Of a DNA stretch of 64,000 nucleotides, positions 1-7,975 are shown piece by piece. The notes beneath the pieces were generated by a model, which searched no databases, had not been told where the DNA came from, and saw only the letters and a list, made by a program, of their open reading frames with translations. The translations under genes and the position numbers were made by a program. The stretch is taken from contig CABJBA010000005.1 in the NCBI GenBank assembly GCA_902363735.1, forward strand, positions 186,001 through 250,000, given 5' to 3'. The DNA is from Clostridiaceae bacterium. GTDB taxonomy: Bacteria; Bacillota; Clostridia; Lachnospirales; Lachnospiraceae. Within the stretch, counting starts at the first letter, position 1. Every line of letters begins with the position of its first letter.

Positions 1-2
1 AT

Positions 3-410
3 GTGCTGGAGGGAGAAGGCATTGTCAACGCCTGTGTGGTGGTGACAAGATATTTCGGAGGAACCCTTCTTGGGACAGGAGGCCTGGTAAGAGCCTATTC
101 AGGAGCAGCTCAGGAGGGAATAAAGTCCTCTGTAATCCTGACTGTCGAGCCGGGACTGACGTTTTCTGTTACTGTAGATTATACTGGAATCGGAAAGATC
201 CAGTATATGCTGGCTCAGGAAGAGATAATCACTTTAAACAGCGGGTATACGGATAAGGTAGAACTGACCATTCTGGTACCCCAGGAAAAGGAAGGAAAAG
301 TCCAGGAGGATATCGCGGATATAACAGGTGGACAAGCAGAAGTTGTTAAGCTGGAAGAAGTGCATTATGGGCTGTTTGAAAAAGAAGTGCTTTTGTTTCC
401 GGAGGAATAA
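3..410 (+). CDS. YigZ/IMPACT family protein, 5'-truncated by window edge
   Basis: C-terminal 135 residues of a YigZ (IMPACT) family protein; the gene begins before the window. The stretch GGTLLGTGGLVRAYSGAAQ is the conserved core of the YigZ N-terminal fold, followed by the smaller ferredoxin-like C-terminal domain (about residues 50-125). The family is conserved and linked to translation or stress control, but its bacterial biochemical role is not settled. The GTG at position 3 is only the first in-frame start in the window and sits inside the conserved domain, so it is not the real start. A terminator follows directly. The family call is confident; the role is unknown. Confidence 0.85.
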   Translation: MLEGEGIVNACVVVTRYFGGTLLGTGGLVRAYSGAAQEGIKSSVILTVEPGLTFSVTVDYTGIGKIQYMLAQEEIITLNSGYTDKVELTILVPQEKEGKVQEDIADITGGQAEVVKLEEVHYGLFEKEVLLFPEE

Positions 411-412
411 TC

Positions 413-470
413 CGGCTGTTCTGCTAAGTATTAATAAGTTGATTATATAAAGAAAGAAGAGCCGTTTTTT
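413..470 (+). terminator. Probable rho-independent terminator after the YigZ gene
   Basis: Arms CGGCTGTTCT (413-422) and AGAAGAGCCG (455-464) pair with one mismatch and are followed by six T. The loop is long (about 32 nt), so strength is uncertain. Confidence 0.55.
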
Positions 471-754
471 AGGGCCCCCCAATAAGGATATTTACGAAAA
501 TCAGAATTGTTTAGCATTACAGCCAAATGATGACCGATGAATTGTAAATAAACTTATTGGAGGGCTTGCTTTCTTTAGAAAAACTATGACGTCGTTAAAA
601 AGAACAAATTAAAACATGTTTCATTGTGAATAAAACAACAGCTAAATCCAATAAAAAATTGGCAGGCAGTACTACGATCCGAGTAATAGGAAACAGCTAT
701 AGCAGCCATACATGGAATATCATGTTATATAGTTTTACGTCTTTTTTAACTACA
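471..754. other. Intergenic stretch without recognisable gene
   Basis: Lies between the YigZ terminator and the 3' end of the reverse-strand anti-sigma gene. AT-rich; I see no coding frame with a ribosome site and no convincing hairpin terminator for the reverse-strand operon. Confidence 0.5.
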
Positions 755-1381
755 CTACTTTATACTCTGTATGGTATCCATCATTTTCTGTCGAGAAACA
801 GGCTCTTTGAATTGCAGAGCATAGGAAAAACCATCGGTTTGCCAAAGGGCAAGGATGTATCCATCATCATGCCCTTTAATTGTAACATCAGTACCATTTA
901 TCTCAGGGCTTTCTATACTTGTAAACTCATCAAAATATCCACTGACATCTTCATTACCAACCGACATTCTAAAAATAGCGGTGTTGTCTGAGCCAGCATA
1001 CTCTATATCTGCAATTTCGTCCCAGTAAGAAGTGTATTTTACTGACTCAATGTCAAACGGTAATTCCTGTATCTCCTTTACCGTAAACCCAATAGCATCA
1101 GATAACTCGCCAGCAGATTGATATGATACAATATCGGGTGCTACCTGTATCGGAGGATCGCCAGGCAAATTAATTGTATTATGAACAATGGCAGAGCCAA
1201 CAATTAAAATCAAAAAACAAGCCGCTATGGACACATACCTTTTGTAGTGAGGAAAAGGAACTGCTTTTTTTGAAGTTTTTTTAAGATCCAGGCTGCTAAT
1301 GTTATTTAGAATTCTATTACGCATTTCATCTGTAACTTCAATGTTTTTCATAACTTCATCATACCTATTCTTCAAAGTCAT
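755..1381 (-). CDS. Anti-sigma factor-like membrane protein (DUF4367-like sensor)
   Basis: 208 residues: a short cytoplasmic N-terminus (1-46), one membrane span (about 47-66, YVSIAACFLILIVGSAIV) and an extracytoplasmic domain (about 85-208). The layout is that of a one-pass anti-sigma factor for the adjacent ECF sigma factor. Its start overlaps the sigma gene by 17 bases, implying coupled translation, and GGAGG lies just upstream. The outer domain (GFTVKEI..LPF....EDVSGYF....VTIKGHDDG...ALW) matches in pattern the two repeated domains of the lipoprotein at 2074-3015. By analogy with similar clostridial modules it would hold the sigma factor inactive until an envelope signal. The N-terminal part lacks an obvious zinc HxxxCxxC motif. 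Confidence 0.7.
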   Translation of the reverse strand: MTLKNRYDEVMKNIEVTDEMRNRILNNISSLDLKKTSKKAVPFPHYKRYVSIAACFLILIVGSAIVHNTINLPGDPPIQVAPDIVSYQSAGELSDAIGFTVKEIQELPFDIESVKYTSYWDEIADIEYAGSDNTAIFRMSVGNEDVSGYFDEFTSIESPEINGTDVTIKGHDDGYILALWQTDGFSYALQFKEPVSRQKMMDTIQSIK

Positions 1382-1997
1382 ACACCTCCTTCAGTATATC
1401 TCTGAGCTTGATTCTTGCTCTTTGCAGCAAGGAGCGGACAGTCGCTTCATTTTTAGATAACAGCGAAGCAATTTGTGCGGTAGTATGGCCCTCATGGTAG
1501 TAAAGGTGAACGACCTCACTGTACTTAGGAGGCAGTTGTTTTACCGCGTCCCAAACAAAGGCCAAGTCCTCAGCTTCTGCCGCCGCCAATGTTTCGCTAA
1601 GTTCATCTGTCTTTCGAATATTGTTATAGTTTATCTTATTTTTGCTGATATTAATCCCAACACGAAGGAACCATGCCTTTTCATGTTCTGCTGATTCAAA
1701 CTGGGGCTGAGTTTTCAGAAACTGTATTAAGGCATCCTGCAATACGTCCTCTGCATCGCTCATATTGTGAAGATAAGAATACGCAAGGCGCAGAACGCTG
1801 TTACCATAAGATTCCATCAGCCGTCCGGCCTGCTCCTTAATCTGTGTGGATTGCAAAGCATCCTGTATAGGAGTCACCTTTTTATTGCTTTCTGTTTTTG
1901 CCGCAGAAAACATCAGGCAAAATAGTCTGTAGACGAACACTTTGAGAAATGATAAATATTCCCAAAGTTCATTTTGCAATGTATACTCATGAACCAT
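1365..1997 (-). CDS. ECF-type RNA polymerase sigma factor
   Basis: 210 residues. Sigma region 2 is visible at about 65-130 (LRLAYSYLHNMSDAEDVLQD, with the DAEDVLQD signature) and region 4 at about 150-205 (LPPKYSEVVHLYYHEGHTTA, then an HTH ending in VRSLLQRARIKLRD). These direct RNA polymerase to a small stress regulon. The start at 1997 has AGAGGTG six bases upstream, so the unusual hydrophobic N-terminal extension (about residues 12-34, WEYLSFLKVFVYRLFCLMF) appears translated; most ECF factors start near the MESYGNS stretch. Downstream is the anti-sigma gene (17-base overlap); upstream, same strand, is a lipoprotein with the same sensor fold. Confidence 0.88.
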   Translation of the reverse strand: MVHEYTLQNELWEYLSFLKVFVYRLFCLMFSAAKTESNKKVTPIQDALQSTQIKEQAGRLMESYGNSVLRLAYSYLHNMSDAEDVLQDALIQFLKTQPQFESAEHEKAWFLRVGINISKNKINYNNIRKTDELSETLAAAEAEDLAFVWDAVKQLPPKYSEVVHLYYHEGHTTAQIASLLSKNEATVRSLLQRARIKLRDILKEVYDFEE

Positions 1998-2073
1998 ATT
2001 GTCACCTCTCTTAATAGATTATGGGAATACTGAAATAATACAGTATCCCCATGATCTATTGTTTACTGTTTTC

Positions 2074-3015
2074 TTAGCGGATACCGCTTACCAGATCCTG
2101 AATAACAGATTCATCAAAACTTGTTCCTTCGAATCCTGCGTAAACAGAGTAGGAATATTCGCTGTCTACCCAAGTGGCTACATTCACCTTACCGTTATGG
2201 CCCTTGGTGGTAACCTCTATACCGCCTATGGTTATGGTTTTATTTTCGCTGTACTGGTTATAGTCGCCGCTGACGTCACTGTTGCCCTTCGCTTTGCGAA
2301 TAACAATCATATGTTCTTCGTTTTTCTCAAATACAACTTGAATCATATGTTCTTCAATGGCCTCAATTGCTTTTGGGGCATATCCTTCCGGCATTTTTGA
2401 AGGAATGGTTATAGTAAATCCAGCCAGCTTTTCCGCATCTGCAATGGAATCAAAAGGGATAAATGGGCTGGCAGGCTGAACAGCTGAATTGTTAGTATTA
2501 TTATCCATACTACTAATCATATCGTTGATTGCCTGATTGTCAAGACCTTTACCGCCGGGATTTGCAGTAATAGCAAAGGAGCATTCACCATTGATCCATG
2601 TGGCTGTGTTTATTTTGCCATCATTTCCTTTGGCGGTAACTTTCAGGCTGCCAATTGTCAGAGTATTGTTTTCTTTATACTCGGTTAAATCCCCGCTGAT
2701 ATCATCGCCTTCCTTGGCCTGACGAAAAACGATTTGATCTTCCCCATTTTCGTAGATGATTTGAACCATATCGCCCTTCACCGCCTGGATTGTTTTCTGA
2801 GTGTAGCCGTCCGGAATGGTTTTGGGGAGAATTACAGTAAATCCAGCCAGTTCATTTGCATCAGCAATGGTTTGGCAATCCACCCAGGGATTAGGGATTT
2901 GCTGGCTGCTGGTTTGCTTTTGGGGATCATCCTTTTTTGGGGGGTTATTGTTGGAACAAGCGGTAACGGATAGTGCCATAACGGCGCAGAGTGTAAGTGT
3001 AATAAGTTTTTTCAT
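2074..3015 (-). CDS. Lipoprotein with two tandem DUF4367-like domains
   Basis: 313 residues with a lipoprotein signal (MKKLITLTLCAVMALSVTAC; lipobox ending at Cys20) and a polar linker. Two repeats follow, at about 45-170 and 185-312. Both carry the order IADA.ELAGFT, IP..MP.GY, QVV.EN.E, DISGDLTEY / DVSGDYNQY, TIG..KVT.KG..GK.N.ATW, ending in I.DM.S / I.DLVSGIR. The same order is seen in the outer domain of the neighbouring anti-sigma protein. GAGGAAG precedes the start by about nine bases. It is first in transcription order, 76 bases before the sigma gene, so it is probably part of the same signalling unit, perhaps a decoy or co-sensor. No enzymatic motif is visible. Confidence 0.75.
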   Translation of the reverse strand: MKKLITLTLCAVMALSVTACSNNNPPKKDDPQKQTSSQQIPNPWVDCQTIADANELAGFTVILPKTIPDGYTQKTIQAVKGDMVQIIYENGEDQIVFRQAKEGDDISGDLTEYKENNTLTIGSLKVTAKGNDGKINTATWINGECSFAITANPGGKGLDNQAINDMISSMDNNTNNSAVQPASPFIPFDSIADAEKLAGFTITIPSKMPEGYAPKAIEAIEEHMIQVVFEKNEEHMIVIRKAKGNSDVSGDYNQYSENKTITIGGIEVTTKGHNGKVNVATWVDSEYSYSVYAGFEGTSFDESVIQDLVSGIR

Positions 3016-3312
3016 GTTTTATTCTTCCTCTCATTGTGGGGTTGATGTAGGAACCCTTTTTGTGGTTCTGACCTGTATACAAATGAAAGTAAGATAATGT
3101 TGCAAAAATTTTAATATTATTTATTTATGAGTTTGAAACAAAGGCAGCTAATCCAAAAGTTAAAGGGAGGGAAATATAAACCGAATCCAGTCCGAGGGTA
3201 GAAATACCCAAAGAAACAAAAGATTGGATTAGAAAACCGCGAGTATCAGCAGATCGGATAATTAATGGAAATTCCATTGGCTTATATTTGTCGAAAAAAA
3301 GAGAAAAAAATC

Positions 3313-3341
3313 TTGCAATATTATATATAGGATGATATACT
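3313..3341 (+). promoter_or_regulatory. Sigma-A promoter upstream of typA
   Basis: TTGCAA (3313-3318), 17-base spacer, TATACT (3336-3341). A second possible -10, TATAAT, follows at 3352-3357. Confidence 0.6.
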
Positions 3342-3365
3342 AACTAACTGTTATAATGCTGATGA

Positions 3366-3396
3366 GACTAAGGGCAGATGTGGCCCTTAGTTTTTT
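3366..3396 (+). terminator. Terminator-like hairpin in the typA leader
   Basis: ACTAAGGG and CCCTTAGT pair around a short loop and are followed by TTTTTTAT. It sits only ~25-50 bases after the predicted transcription start and 60 bases before typA, so it would make a very short RNA unless read through. Confidence 0.7.
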
Positions 3397-3456
3397 ATGA
3401 TATGGGAGCCGGTTTGGCCGAGCCATAACTGTTTAAGAGAAAGAAGAGCATAATCT

Positions 3457-5298
3457 ATGAAGATGAAAAGAGAAGATATAAGAAATGTGGCAATCATTGC
3501 CCACGTTGACCACGGCAAAACCACCCTGGTGGATGCCCTGTTAAAACAGAGCGGTATTTTCAGGGAGAATCAGGAAGTGATGGAGCGGGTGATGGACTCC
3601 AATGATATTGAGCGGGAGAGAGGAATCACCATCTTATCCAAGAATACAGCGGTTCAGTTTGAGGGAACCAAAATCAACATCATCGACACCCCCGGCCACG
3701 CAGATTTCGGCGGAGAGGTAGAACGTGTCTTAAAGATGGTAAACGGTGTAATTCTGGTAGTGGATGCTTATGAAGGAGTTATGCCTCAGACGAAATTTGT
3801 TCTCAGAAAAGCTCTTGATCTGGGCTTGTCCGTAGTGACCTGTATCAATAAAATAGACCGTCCGGAAGCAAGGCCGGAAGAGGTGGAAGAAGAGGTTTTG
3901 GAGCTTCTCATGGATTTAGACGCCAGCGAAGAACAGCTTGACTGTCCATTCGTCTATGCTTCAGCCAGAAGCGGTTTTGCCAAGAAAGAGCTTGGTGACG
4001 AGGAAAAAGACATGGCTCCTTTATTTCAGACCATTATCGACAGCATTCCTGCACCGGAAGGAGATCCGGAAGCATCCACCCAGCTGTTAATCAGCACCAT
4101 AGACTACAACGAATATGTTGGACGAATCGGTGTAGGCAAGGTAGATAACGGAAATATCAGAGTGAACCAGGAGTGTGTCATTGTAAACCATCATGAGCCC
4201 GATAAATTCCGCAAAGTAAAGGTTGGTAAGCTGTACGAGTACGAAGGCCTTAACAAGAAGGAAGTTCAGGAAGCTTCGATAGGTGCCATTGTAGCCATTT
4301 CCGGTATTGCTGATATTCACATTGGAGATACCTTGTGTTCTGTAGAGAATCCGGAGGCAATTCCATTCCAGAAAATATCAGAGCCTACTATTGCCATGAA
4401 TTTTATGGTAAATGACAGTCCTCTGGCAGGACAGGAAGGAAAGTTTGTCACCTCCCGTCATTTGAGAGAGCGTCTGTACAGGGAGCTCAATACTGATGTA
4501 AGCCTCAGGGTTGAGGAAACCGAGGCTGCAGAGTGTTTTAAAGTTTCTGGACGAGGCGAGCTTCATTTATCCGTTCTCATTGAAAATATGAGAAGAGAGG
4601 GCTTTGAGTTTGCAGTCAGCAAGGCGGAGGTTCTCTACAAAACTGACGAGAGAAACCGCAAGCTGGAACCAATGGAAATTGCCTATATCGATGTACCGGA
4701 GGAGTTTACAGGAGCTGTTATTCAGAAGCTTACAGGACGTAAGGGAGAGCTTCAGGGCATGAGTCCTGCAAACGGCGGATACACCAGACTGGAGTTCGCC
4801 ATTCCCTCCAGAGGCTTAATCGGATACAGGGGTGAATTCATGACAGATACAAAGGGAAATGGTATTATGAATGCCGCTTTTGACGGATATGCCCCTTTTA
4901 AGGGCGAACTGTTCTACCGAAAGTCAGGTTCCCTTATTGCTTACGAGTCGGGAGAGTCCATTACCTACGGCTTATTCAACGCTCAGGAAAGAGGAATTCT
5001 CTTTATCGGAGCCGGAGTAAGAGTATATGCCGGTATGGTCATTGGCCAGACTCCAAAGGCAGAGGATATTGAAATTAATATCTGCAAGATGAAGAAGCTG
5101 ACCAACACCCGTTCTTCAGGTGCTGACGAGGCCCTGAAGCTGACTCCTCCAAAGGAGATGAGTTTGGAGCAGTCTTTAGATTTTATCGACACTGACGAGC
5201 TTTTAGAGATCACTCCAGTCAATTTAAGGGTAAGAAAGAAAATTTTGGACCCGACTTTGAGAAAAAGGTCTTCTCTCAACAAAAAATCCCTGTCATAA
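3457..5298 (+). CDS. typA: Ribosome-associated GTPase TypA/BipA
   Basis: 613 residues, full family length. The translational GTPase domain is at the N-terminus: P-loop AHVDHGKTTLVDALL (about 15-29), switch I RERGITILSKN, G3 DTPGHADFGGEV and G4 NKID. EF-G-like domains II, III and V follow, then the BipA-specific C-terminal domain. The family binds the 70S ribosome or 30S subunit and supports 50S biogenesis and growth under stress or cold. The ATG at 3457 gives the expected N-terminus. The gene stands alone, with its own promoter and leader hairpin upstream and a terminator downstream. Confidence 0.97.
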   Translation: MKMKREDIRNVAIIAHVDHGKTTLVDALLKQSGIFRENQEVMERVMDSNDIERERGITILSKNTAVQFEGTKINIIDTPGHADFGGEVERVLKMVNGVILVVDAYEGVMPQTKFVLRKALDLGLSVVTCINKIDRPEARPEEVEEEVLELLMDLDASEEQLDCPFVYASARSGFAKKELGDEEKDMAPLFQTIIDSIPAPEGDPEASTQLLISTIDYNEYVGRIGVGKVDNGNIRVNQECVIVNHHEPDKFRKVKVGKLYEYEGLNKKEVQEASIGAIVAISGIADIHIGDTLCSVENPEAIPFQKISEPTIAMNFMVNDSPLAGQEGKFVTSRHLRERLYRELNTDVSLRVEETEAAECFKVSGRGELHLSVLIENMRREGFEFAVSKAEVLYKTDERNRKLEPMEIAYIDVPEEFTGAVIQKLTGRKGELQGMSPANGGYTRLEFAIPSRGLIGYRGEFMTDTKGNGIMNAAFDGYAPFKGELFYRKSGSLIAYESGESITYGLFNAQERGILFIGAGVRVYAGMVIGQTPKAEDIEINICKMKKLTNTRSSGADEALKLTPPKEMSLEQSLDFIDTDELLEITPVNLRVRKKILDPTLRKRSSLNKKSLS

Positions 5299-5310
5299 AC
5301 TGTAATATTT

Positions 5311-5350
5311 AAGAGGATGCTGCTGAAAAAGCCGCTTCCTCTTTTCTTTT
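5311..5350 (+). terminator. Terminator after typA
   Basis: AAGAGGA and TCCTCTT arms enclose an inner GC stem and are followed by TTCTTTTTC. Confidence 0.7.
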
Positions 5351-5486
5351 TCTCCTTTTACATGCCTGTCCGTGTCGATATTTTTGGATTGTTTTTTATC
5401 ATGGAAAGCGGTTTTGGGACATAAATTTAATATTAGCTGTGAGGTATTTTGCAGCGGCAAATAAGTGAAGGAAGAGGAGAAATACA

Positions 5487-6116
5487 ATGTCAGAAAAAAT
5501 GATTGAAAACAACAAAGTAAGCGTGATAGGAGAAATTATTTCCAGCTTCACCTTTAGCCATGAGGTATTTGGAGAAGGATTCTATATGGTGGATATTGCA
5601 GTCAACCGCTTAAGCGATCAGGCAGATGTCATACCATTAATGATTTCAGAACGTCTGATTGATGTGGATGGGGACTACAACGGCCTGACCATTGAGGCTG
5701 TCGGCCAGTTTAGATCCTATAACCGTCATGAGGGAACGAAAAACCGCCTGGTGCTTTCGATCTTTGTAAGGGAAATTCATTTTATAGAAGAATTTACCGA
5801 TTATACAAAAACCAATCAAATTTTTCTGGATGGATATATATGCAAAGCTCCCATTTACAGGAAAACTCCCCTGGGAAGGGAAATTGCAGACCTCCTTCTT
5901 GCCGTAAACCGTCCGTACGGTAAATCAGATTACATACCATGCATTGCATGGGGAAGAAATGCCAGATATGCTTCAGGATTTTCAGTTGGGACCAGAGTCA
6001 GGGTATGGGGAAGAGTCCAAAGCAGAGAATATACCAAAAAACTGACTGAAACTGAATGTGAGAAGAGAATAGCTTATGAGGTTTCTGTCAGTAAGCTGGA
6101 GTGTGATGAGATATAA
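5487..6116 (+). CDS. Single-stranded DNA-binding protein-like protein (two OB-like halves)
   Basis: 209 residues. The second half (about 108-209) is clearly SSB/OB-like: NQIFLDGYICKAPIYRKTPLG, then IADLLLAVNRPYGKSDYIPC and VGTRVRVWGRVQSREY. This is the strand order expected for an SSB OB fold, with a long IPCIAWG strand. The first half (about 8-105, VIGEIISSF...YMVDIAVNR) looks like a second divergent OB fold. It lacks the acidic PF tip typical of housekeeping SSB, so it is probably an auxiliary ssDNA-binding protein rather than the main replication SSB. GGAAGAGGAGAAATACA precedes the ATG. Neighbouring genes are unrelated in function. Confidence 0.75.
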   Translation: MSEKMIENNKVSVIGEIISSFTFSHEVFGEGFYMVDIAVNRLSDQADVIPLMISERLIDVDGDYNGLTIEAVGQFRSYNRHEGTKNRLVLSIFVREIHFIEEFTDYTKTNQIFLDGYICKAPIYRKTPLGREIADLLLAVNRPYGKSDYIPCIAWGRNARYASGFSVGTRVRVWGRVQSREYTKKLTETECEKRIAYEVSVSKLECDEI

Positions 6117-6137
6117 CCTGACTTCCTTAAGAAAATG

Positions 6138-6166
6138 TTGCAAAAATATTAAATTTATGGTACGAT
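6138..6166 (+). promoter_or_regulatory. Sigma-A promoter upstream of cobO
   Basis: TTGCAA (6138-6143), 17-base spacer, TACGAT (6161-6166), about 60 bases before the start codon. Confidence 0.55.
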
Positions 6167-6226
6167 AAGCAGGCTCTGAAGTAATATGGAAATGATCGCT
6201 TTTAAAGCTGTTATGAGGTGCAATAG

Positions 6227-6730
6227 ATGAATAAAGGTGCGATACAGGTTATATGCGGCAAAGGGAAAGGAAAGACGACGGCGGCCCTTGGCATGGGAAT
6301 TGAGGCCCTGTCCAAGAATAAAACTGTTATTATGATTCAGTTTTTAAAAGGTTGTCCCGGAAAGGGTTCCCTTGATATCTTAAAACGCCTGGAACCGGAG
6401 ATGAAGATATTCCGGTTTGAAAAATCCGACGGTCTTTTTGAAGATCTTTCTAAGGAACAGCAGGAAGAGGAGCGAATGAATATCCGCAATGGATTAAATT
6501 TTGCAAAAAAGGTTTTGTCCACAGGAGAATGTGACATTCTTATTCTGGATGAGATTCTTGGACTTCTGGACCAGAAGATTGTTGAGCCGGAGGAGTTGAT
6601 AAGGCTGCTTCAGTTTAAGGTGGAGGAAATGGACGTCATATTGACCGGAAAGGTATTTTCCAGAGAGATAGAGCCTTATGTGGATAATATCCTGGAAATC
6701 GACCATCTTAAAGTTGACAACACAAAATAA
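6227..6730 (+). CDS. cobO: CobO/BtuR-type cob(I)alamin adenosyltransferase
   Basis: 167 residues, typical of the BtuR/CobO/CobP family, which transfers the adenosyl group of ATP to reduced corrinoid to make adenosylcobalamin. The P-loop variant GKGKGKTTAALGMGIEAL is at about 11-28, followed by TVIMIQFLKG and the Walker B-like CDILILDEILG (about 103-113). No other cobalamin genes lie nearby, so it probably serves corrinoid salvage. The promoter of the downstream lysine riboswitch begins inside its last codons. Confidence 0.88.
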   Translation: MNKGAIQVICGKGKGKTTAALGMGIEALSKNKTVIMIQFLKGCPGKGSLDILKRLEPEMKIFRFEKSDGLFEDLSKEQQEEERMNIRNGLNFAKKVLSTGECDILILDEILGLLDQKIVEPEELIRLLQFKVEEMDVILTGKVFSREIEPYVDNILEIDHLKVDNTK

Positions 6731-6742
6731 TAATGTTAGTAT
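6714..6742 (+). promoter_or_regulatory. Promoter for the lysine riboswitch-dapAB transcript
   Basis: TTGACA (6714-6719), 17-base spacer, TAGTAT (6737-6742), overlapping the 3' end of cobO. A better -10, TATAAT (6748-6753), lies 28 bases from the TTGACA, so the exact start is unsure. Confidence 0.5.
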
Positions 6743-6765
6743 GATGATATAATACATAATATAAG

Positions 6766-6930
6766 AGTAGAGGTTGCGTTGCTTATCAGTAAGCTGTCAG
6801 ATGCATCAGGTGCATGGGAAGACAGATGAAAGGAAGAGACGCCGAAGAATGATATGGCCTGAACATATTCATTCTGGGCATATGGTTAAGAGCCATGTGA
6901 CTGTCATCTGTATGGATGGGGAGCTACTTA
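6766..6930 (+). ncRNA. Lysine riboswitch (L box)
   Basis: The conserved lysine-aptamer signature appears in order: AGAGGTTGCG (P1/P2 junction), AGTAAGCTGTCAG, GGAAGAGACGCCGAAG (the GCCGAAG core), CTGGGCATATGG, GTGACTGTCATCTG and the closing GGGGAGCTAC. It precedes dapA-dapB, the lysine/diaminopimelate pathway, and is followed by a terminator. By established knowledge of this class, lysine binding favours termination. Confidence 0.93.
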
Positions 6931-6962
6931 AAGAAAGATGATATCATTTATTCTGGACTTTA

Positions 6963-6995
6963 AGAGCTGGCCCCGTTGCCAGCTCTGTTTTGCTT
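6963..6995 (+). terminator. Riboswitch-controlled terminator before dapA
   Basis: AGAGCTGGC (6963-6971) pairs perfectly with GCCAGCTCT (6978-6986) around CCCGTT and is followed by GTTTTGCTT. It is the expression platform of the lysine riboswitch. Confidence 0.85.
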
Positions 6996-7061
6996 GGCAG
7001 TTTTTTACCCTGAGGGTAAAATTCACCTTATGTATAAAAAATGAATCAGGAGGGTAATATA

Positions 7062-7946
7062 ATGGCGATTTTTGAAGGTGCAGGTGTGGCCCTCGTCACA
7101 CCATTTAAAGAAAATGGGGAAGTAAACTTTGAAAAACTGGAGGAACTGGTAGAGTTCCAGATTGCGGGAGGAACGGATTCTATCATTGCCTGCGGCACTA
7201 CAGGAGAAGCGTCTACCATGACTCATGAAGAACATTTGGAGGTAGTGCGGTTTGTATGTGAAGTGACGAAAAAGCGTGTTCCAGTTATTGCAGGAACCGG
7301 TTCCAACTGTACGGATACTGCCATTTATCTTTCAAAAGAAGCTGAAAAACATGGTGCAGACGGACTCCTTCTGGTGTCTCCTTACTACAATAAGGCCACT
7401 CAGAACGGATTGAAGGCCCATTTTAAGGCAGTTGCAGATCAGGTAAAGATTCCTATACTTCTATATAATATACCGGGGAGAACCGGAGTAAATATTGCGG
7501 CAGAAACCATTGCGGACTTATGCCGTAAGGTTTCCAACATTGTGGGAGTCAAGGAGGCCAGCGGCAACTTTACCGCTATAGCAGATCTGATGAACTTTTC
7601 CGATGGCTGTGCTGATGTTTATTCCGGCAATGACGACCAGATCGTCCCCCTTCTCTCTTTGGGAGGAAAAGGAGTCATTTCCGTTCTCTCCAACATTGCG
7701 CCGGCTCAGACTCATGAAATATGTGAAGCTTATTTTAAGGGAGATGTAAAGAGAAGTGCCAGACTTCAGATTGCAGCCATTCCTTTGATTAATGCATTAT
7801 TTTGTGAGGTAAACCCAATTCCTGTAAAGGCTGCTTTAAACCTTATGGGCAAGAATGCAGGCCCGATGCGTCTTCCTCTTACAGAGATGGAGCCTCAGAA
7901 TCAGGAACGTTTAAAGAAGGCGATGAAGGAATACGGAATTTTATAA
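7062..7946 (+). CDS. dapA: 4-hydroxy-tetrahydrodipicolinate synthase
   Basis: 294 residues. Condenses pyruvate with aspartate semialdehyde, the first committed step to diaminopimelate and lysine. The family motifs GTTGEASTM (about 43-51) and LLYNIPGRTGVN are present, as is the Schiff-base lysine in VGVKEASGN (about 155-163). An upstream in-frame ATG at 7041 exists, but AGGAGG lies inside that extension eight bases before the ATG at 7062, so the shorter start is preferred. Followed by dapB after 29 bases; both are controlled by the lysine riboswitch. Confidence 0.96.
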   Translation: MAIFEGAGVALVTPFKENGEVNFEKLEELVEFQIAGGTDSIIACGTTGEASTMTHEEHLEVVRFVCEVTKKRVPVIAGTGSNCTDTAIYLSKEAEKHGADGLLLVSPYYNKATQNGLKAHFKAVADQVKIPILLYNIPGRTGVNIAAETIADLCRKVSNIVGVKEASGNFTAIADLMNFSDGCADVYSGNDDQIVPLLSLGGKGVISVLSNIAPAQTHEICEAYFKGDVKRSARLQIAAIPLINALFCEVNPIPVKAALNLMGKNAGPMRLPLTEMEPQNQERLKKAMKEYGIL

Positions 7947-7975
7947 TTTTTAAAATGATACACATGGAGGAATAC

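Larger units (their letters stand above)
3016..3456. other. Divergent intergenic region between the lipoprotein/sigma unit and typA
   Basis: Contains the outward promoters of both flanking units. On the reverse strand, TGCAAC (3104-3099) and GTATAC (3080-3075), 18 bases apart, are a weak candidate for an autoregulated ECF promoter. About 3120-3300 is AT-rich with no coding frame I can support. Confidence 0.4.

Noticed and set aside
626..991. Open frame of 121 codons on the + strand
   Set aside because: No ribosome site, and most of it lies opposite the well-supported anti-sigma gene; the predicted product has no recognisable pattern.
1999..2400. + strand frame opposite the lipoprotein gene
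   Set aside because: Shadow of the two-domain lipoprotein on the reverse strand, which has a signal peptide and ribosome site.
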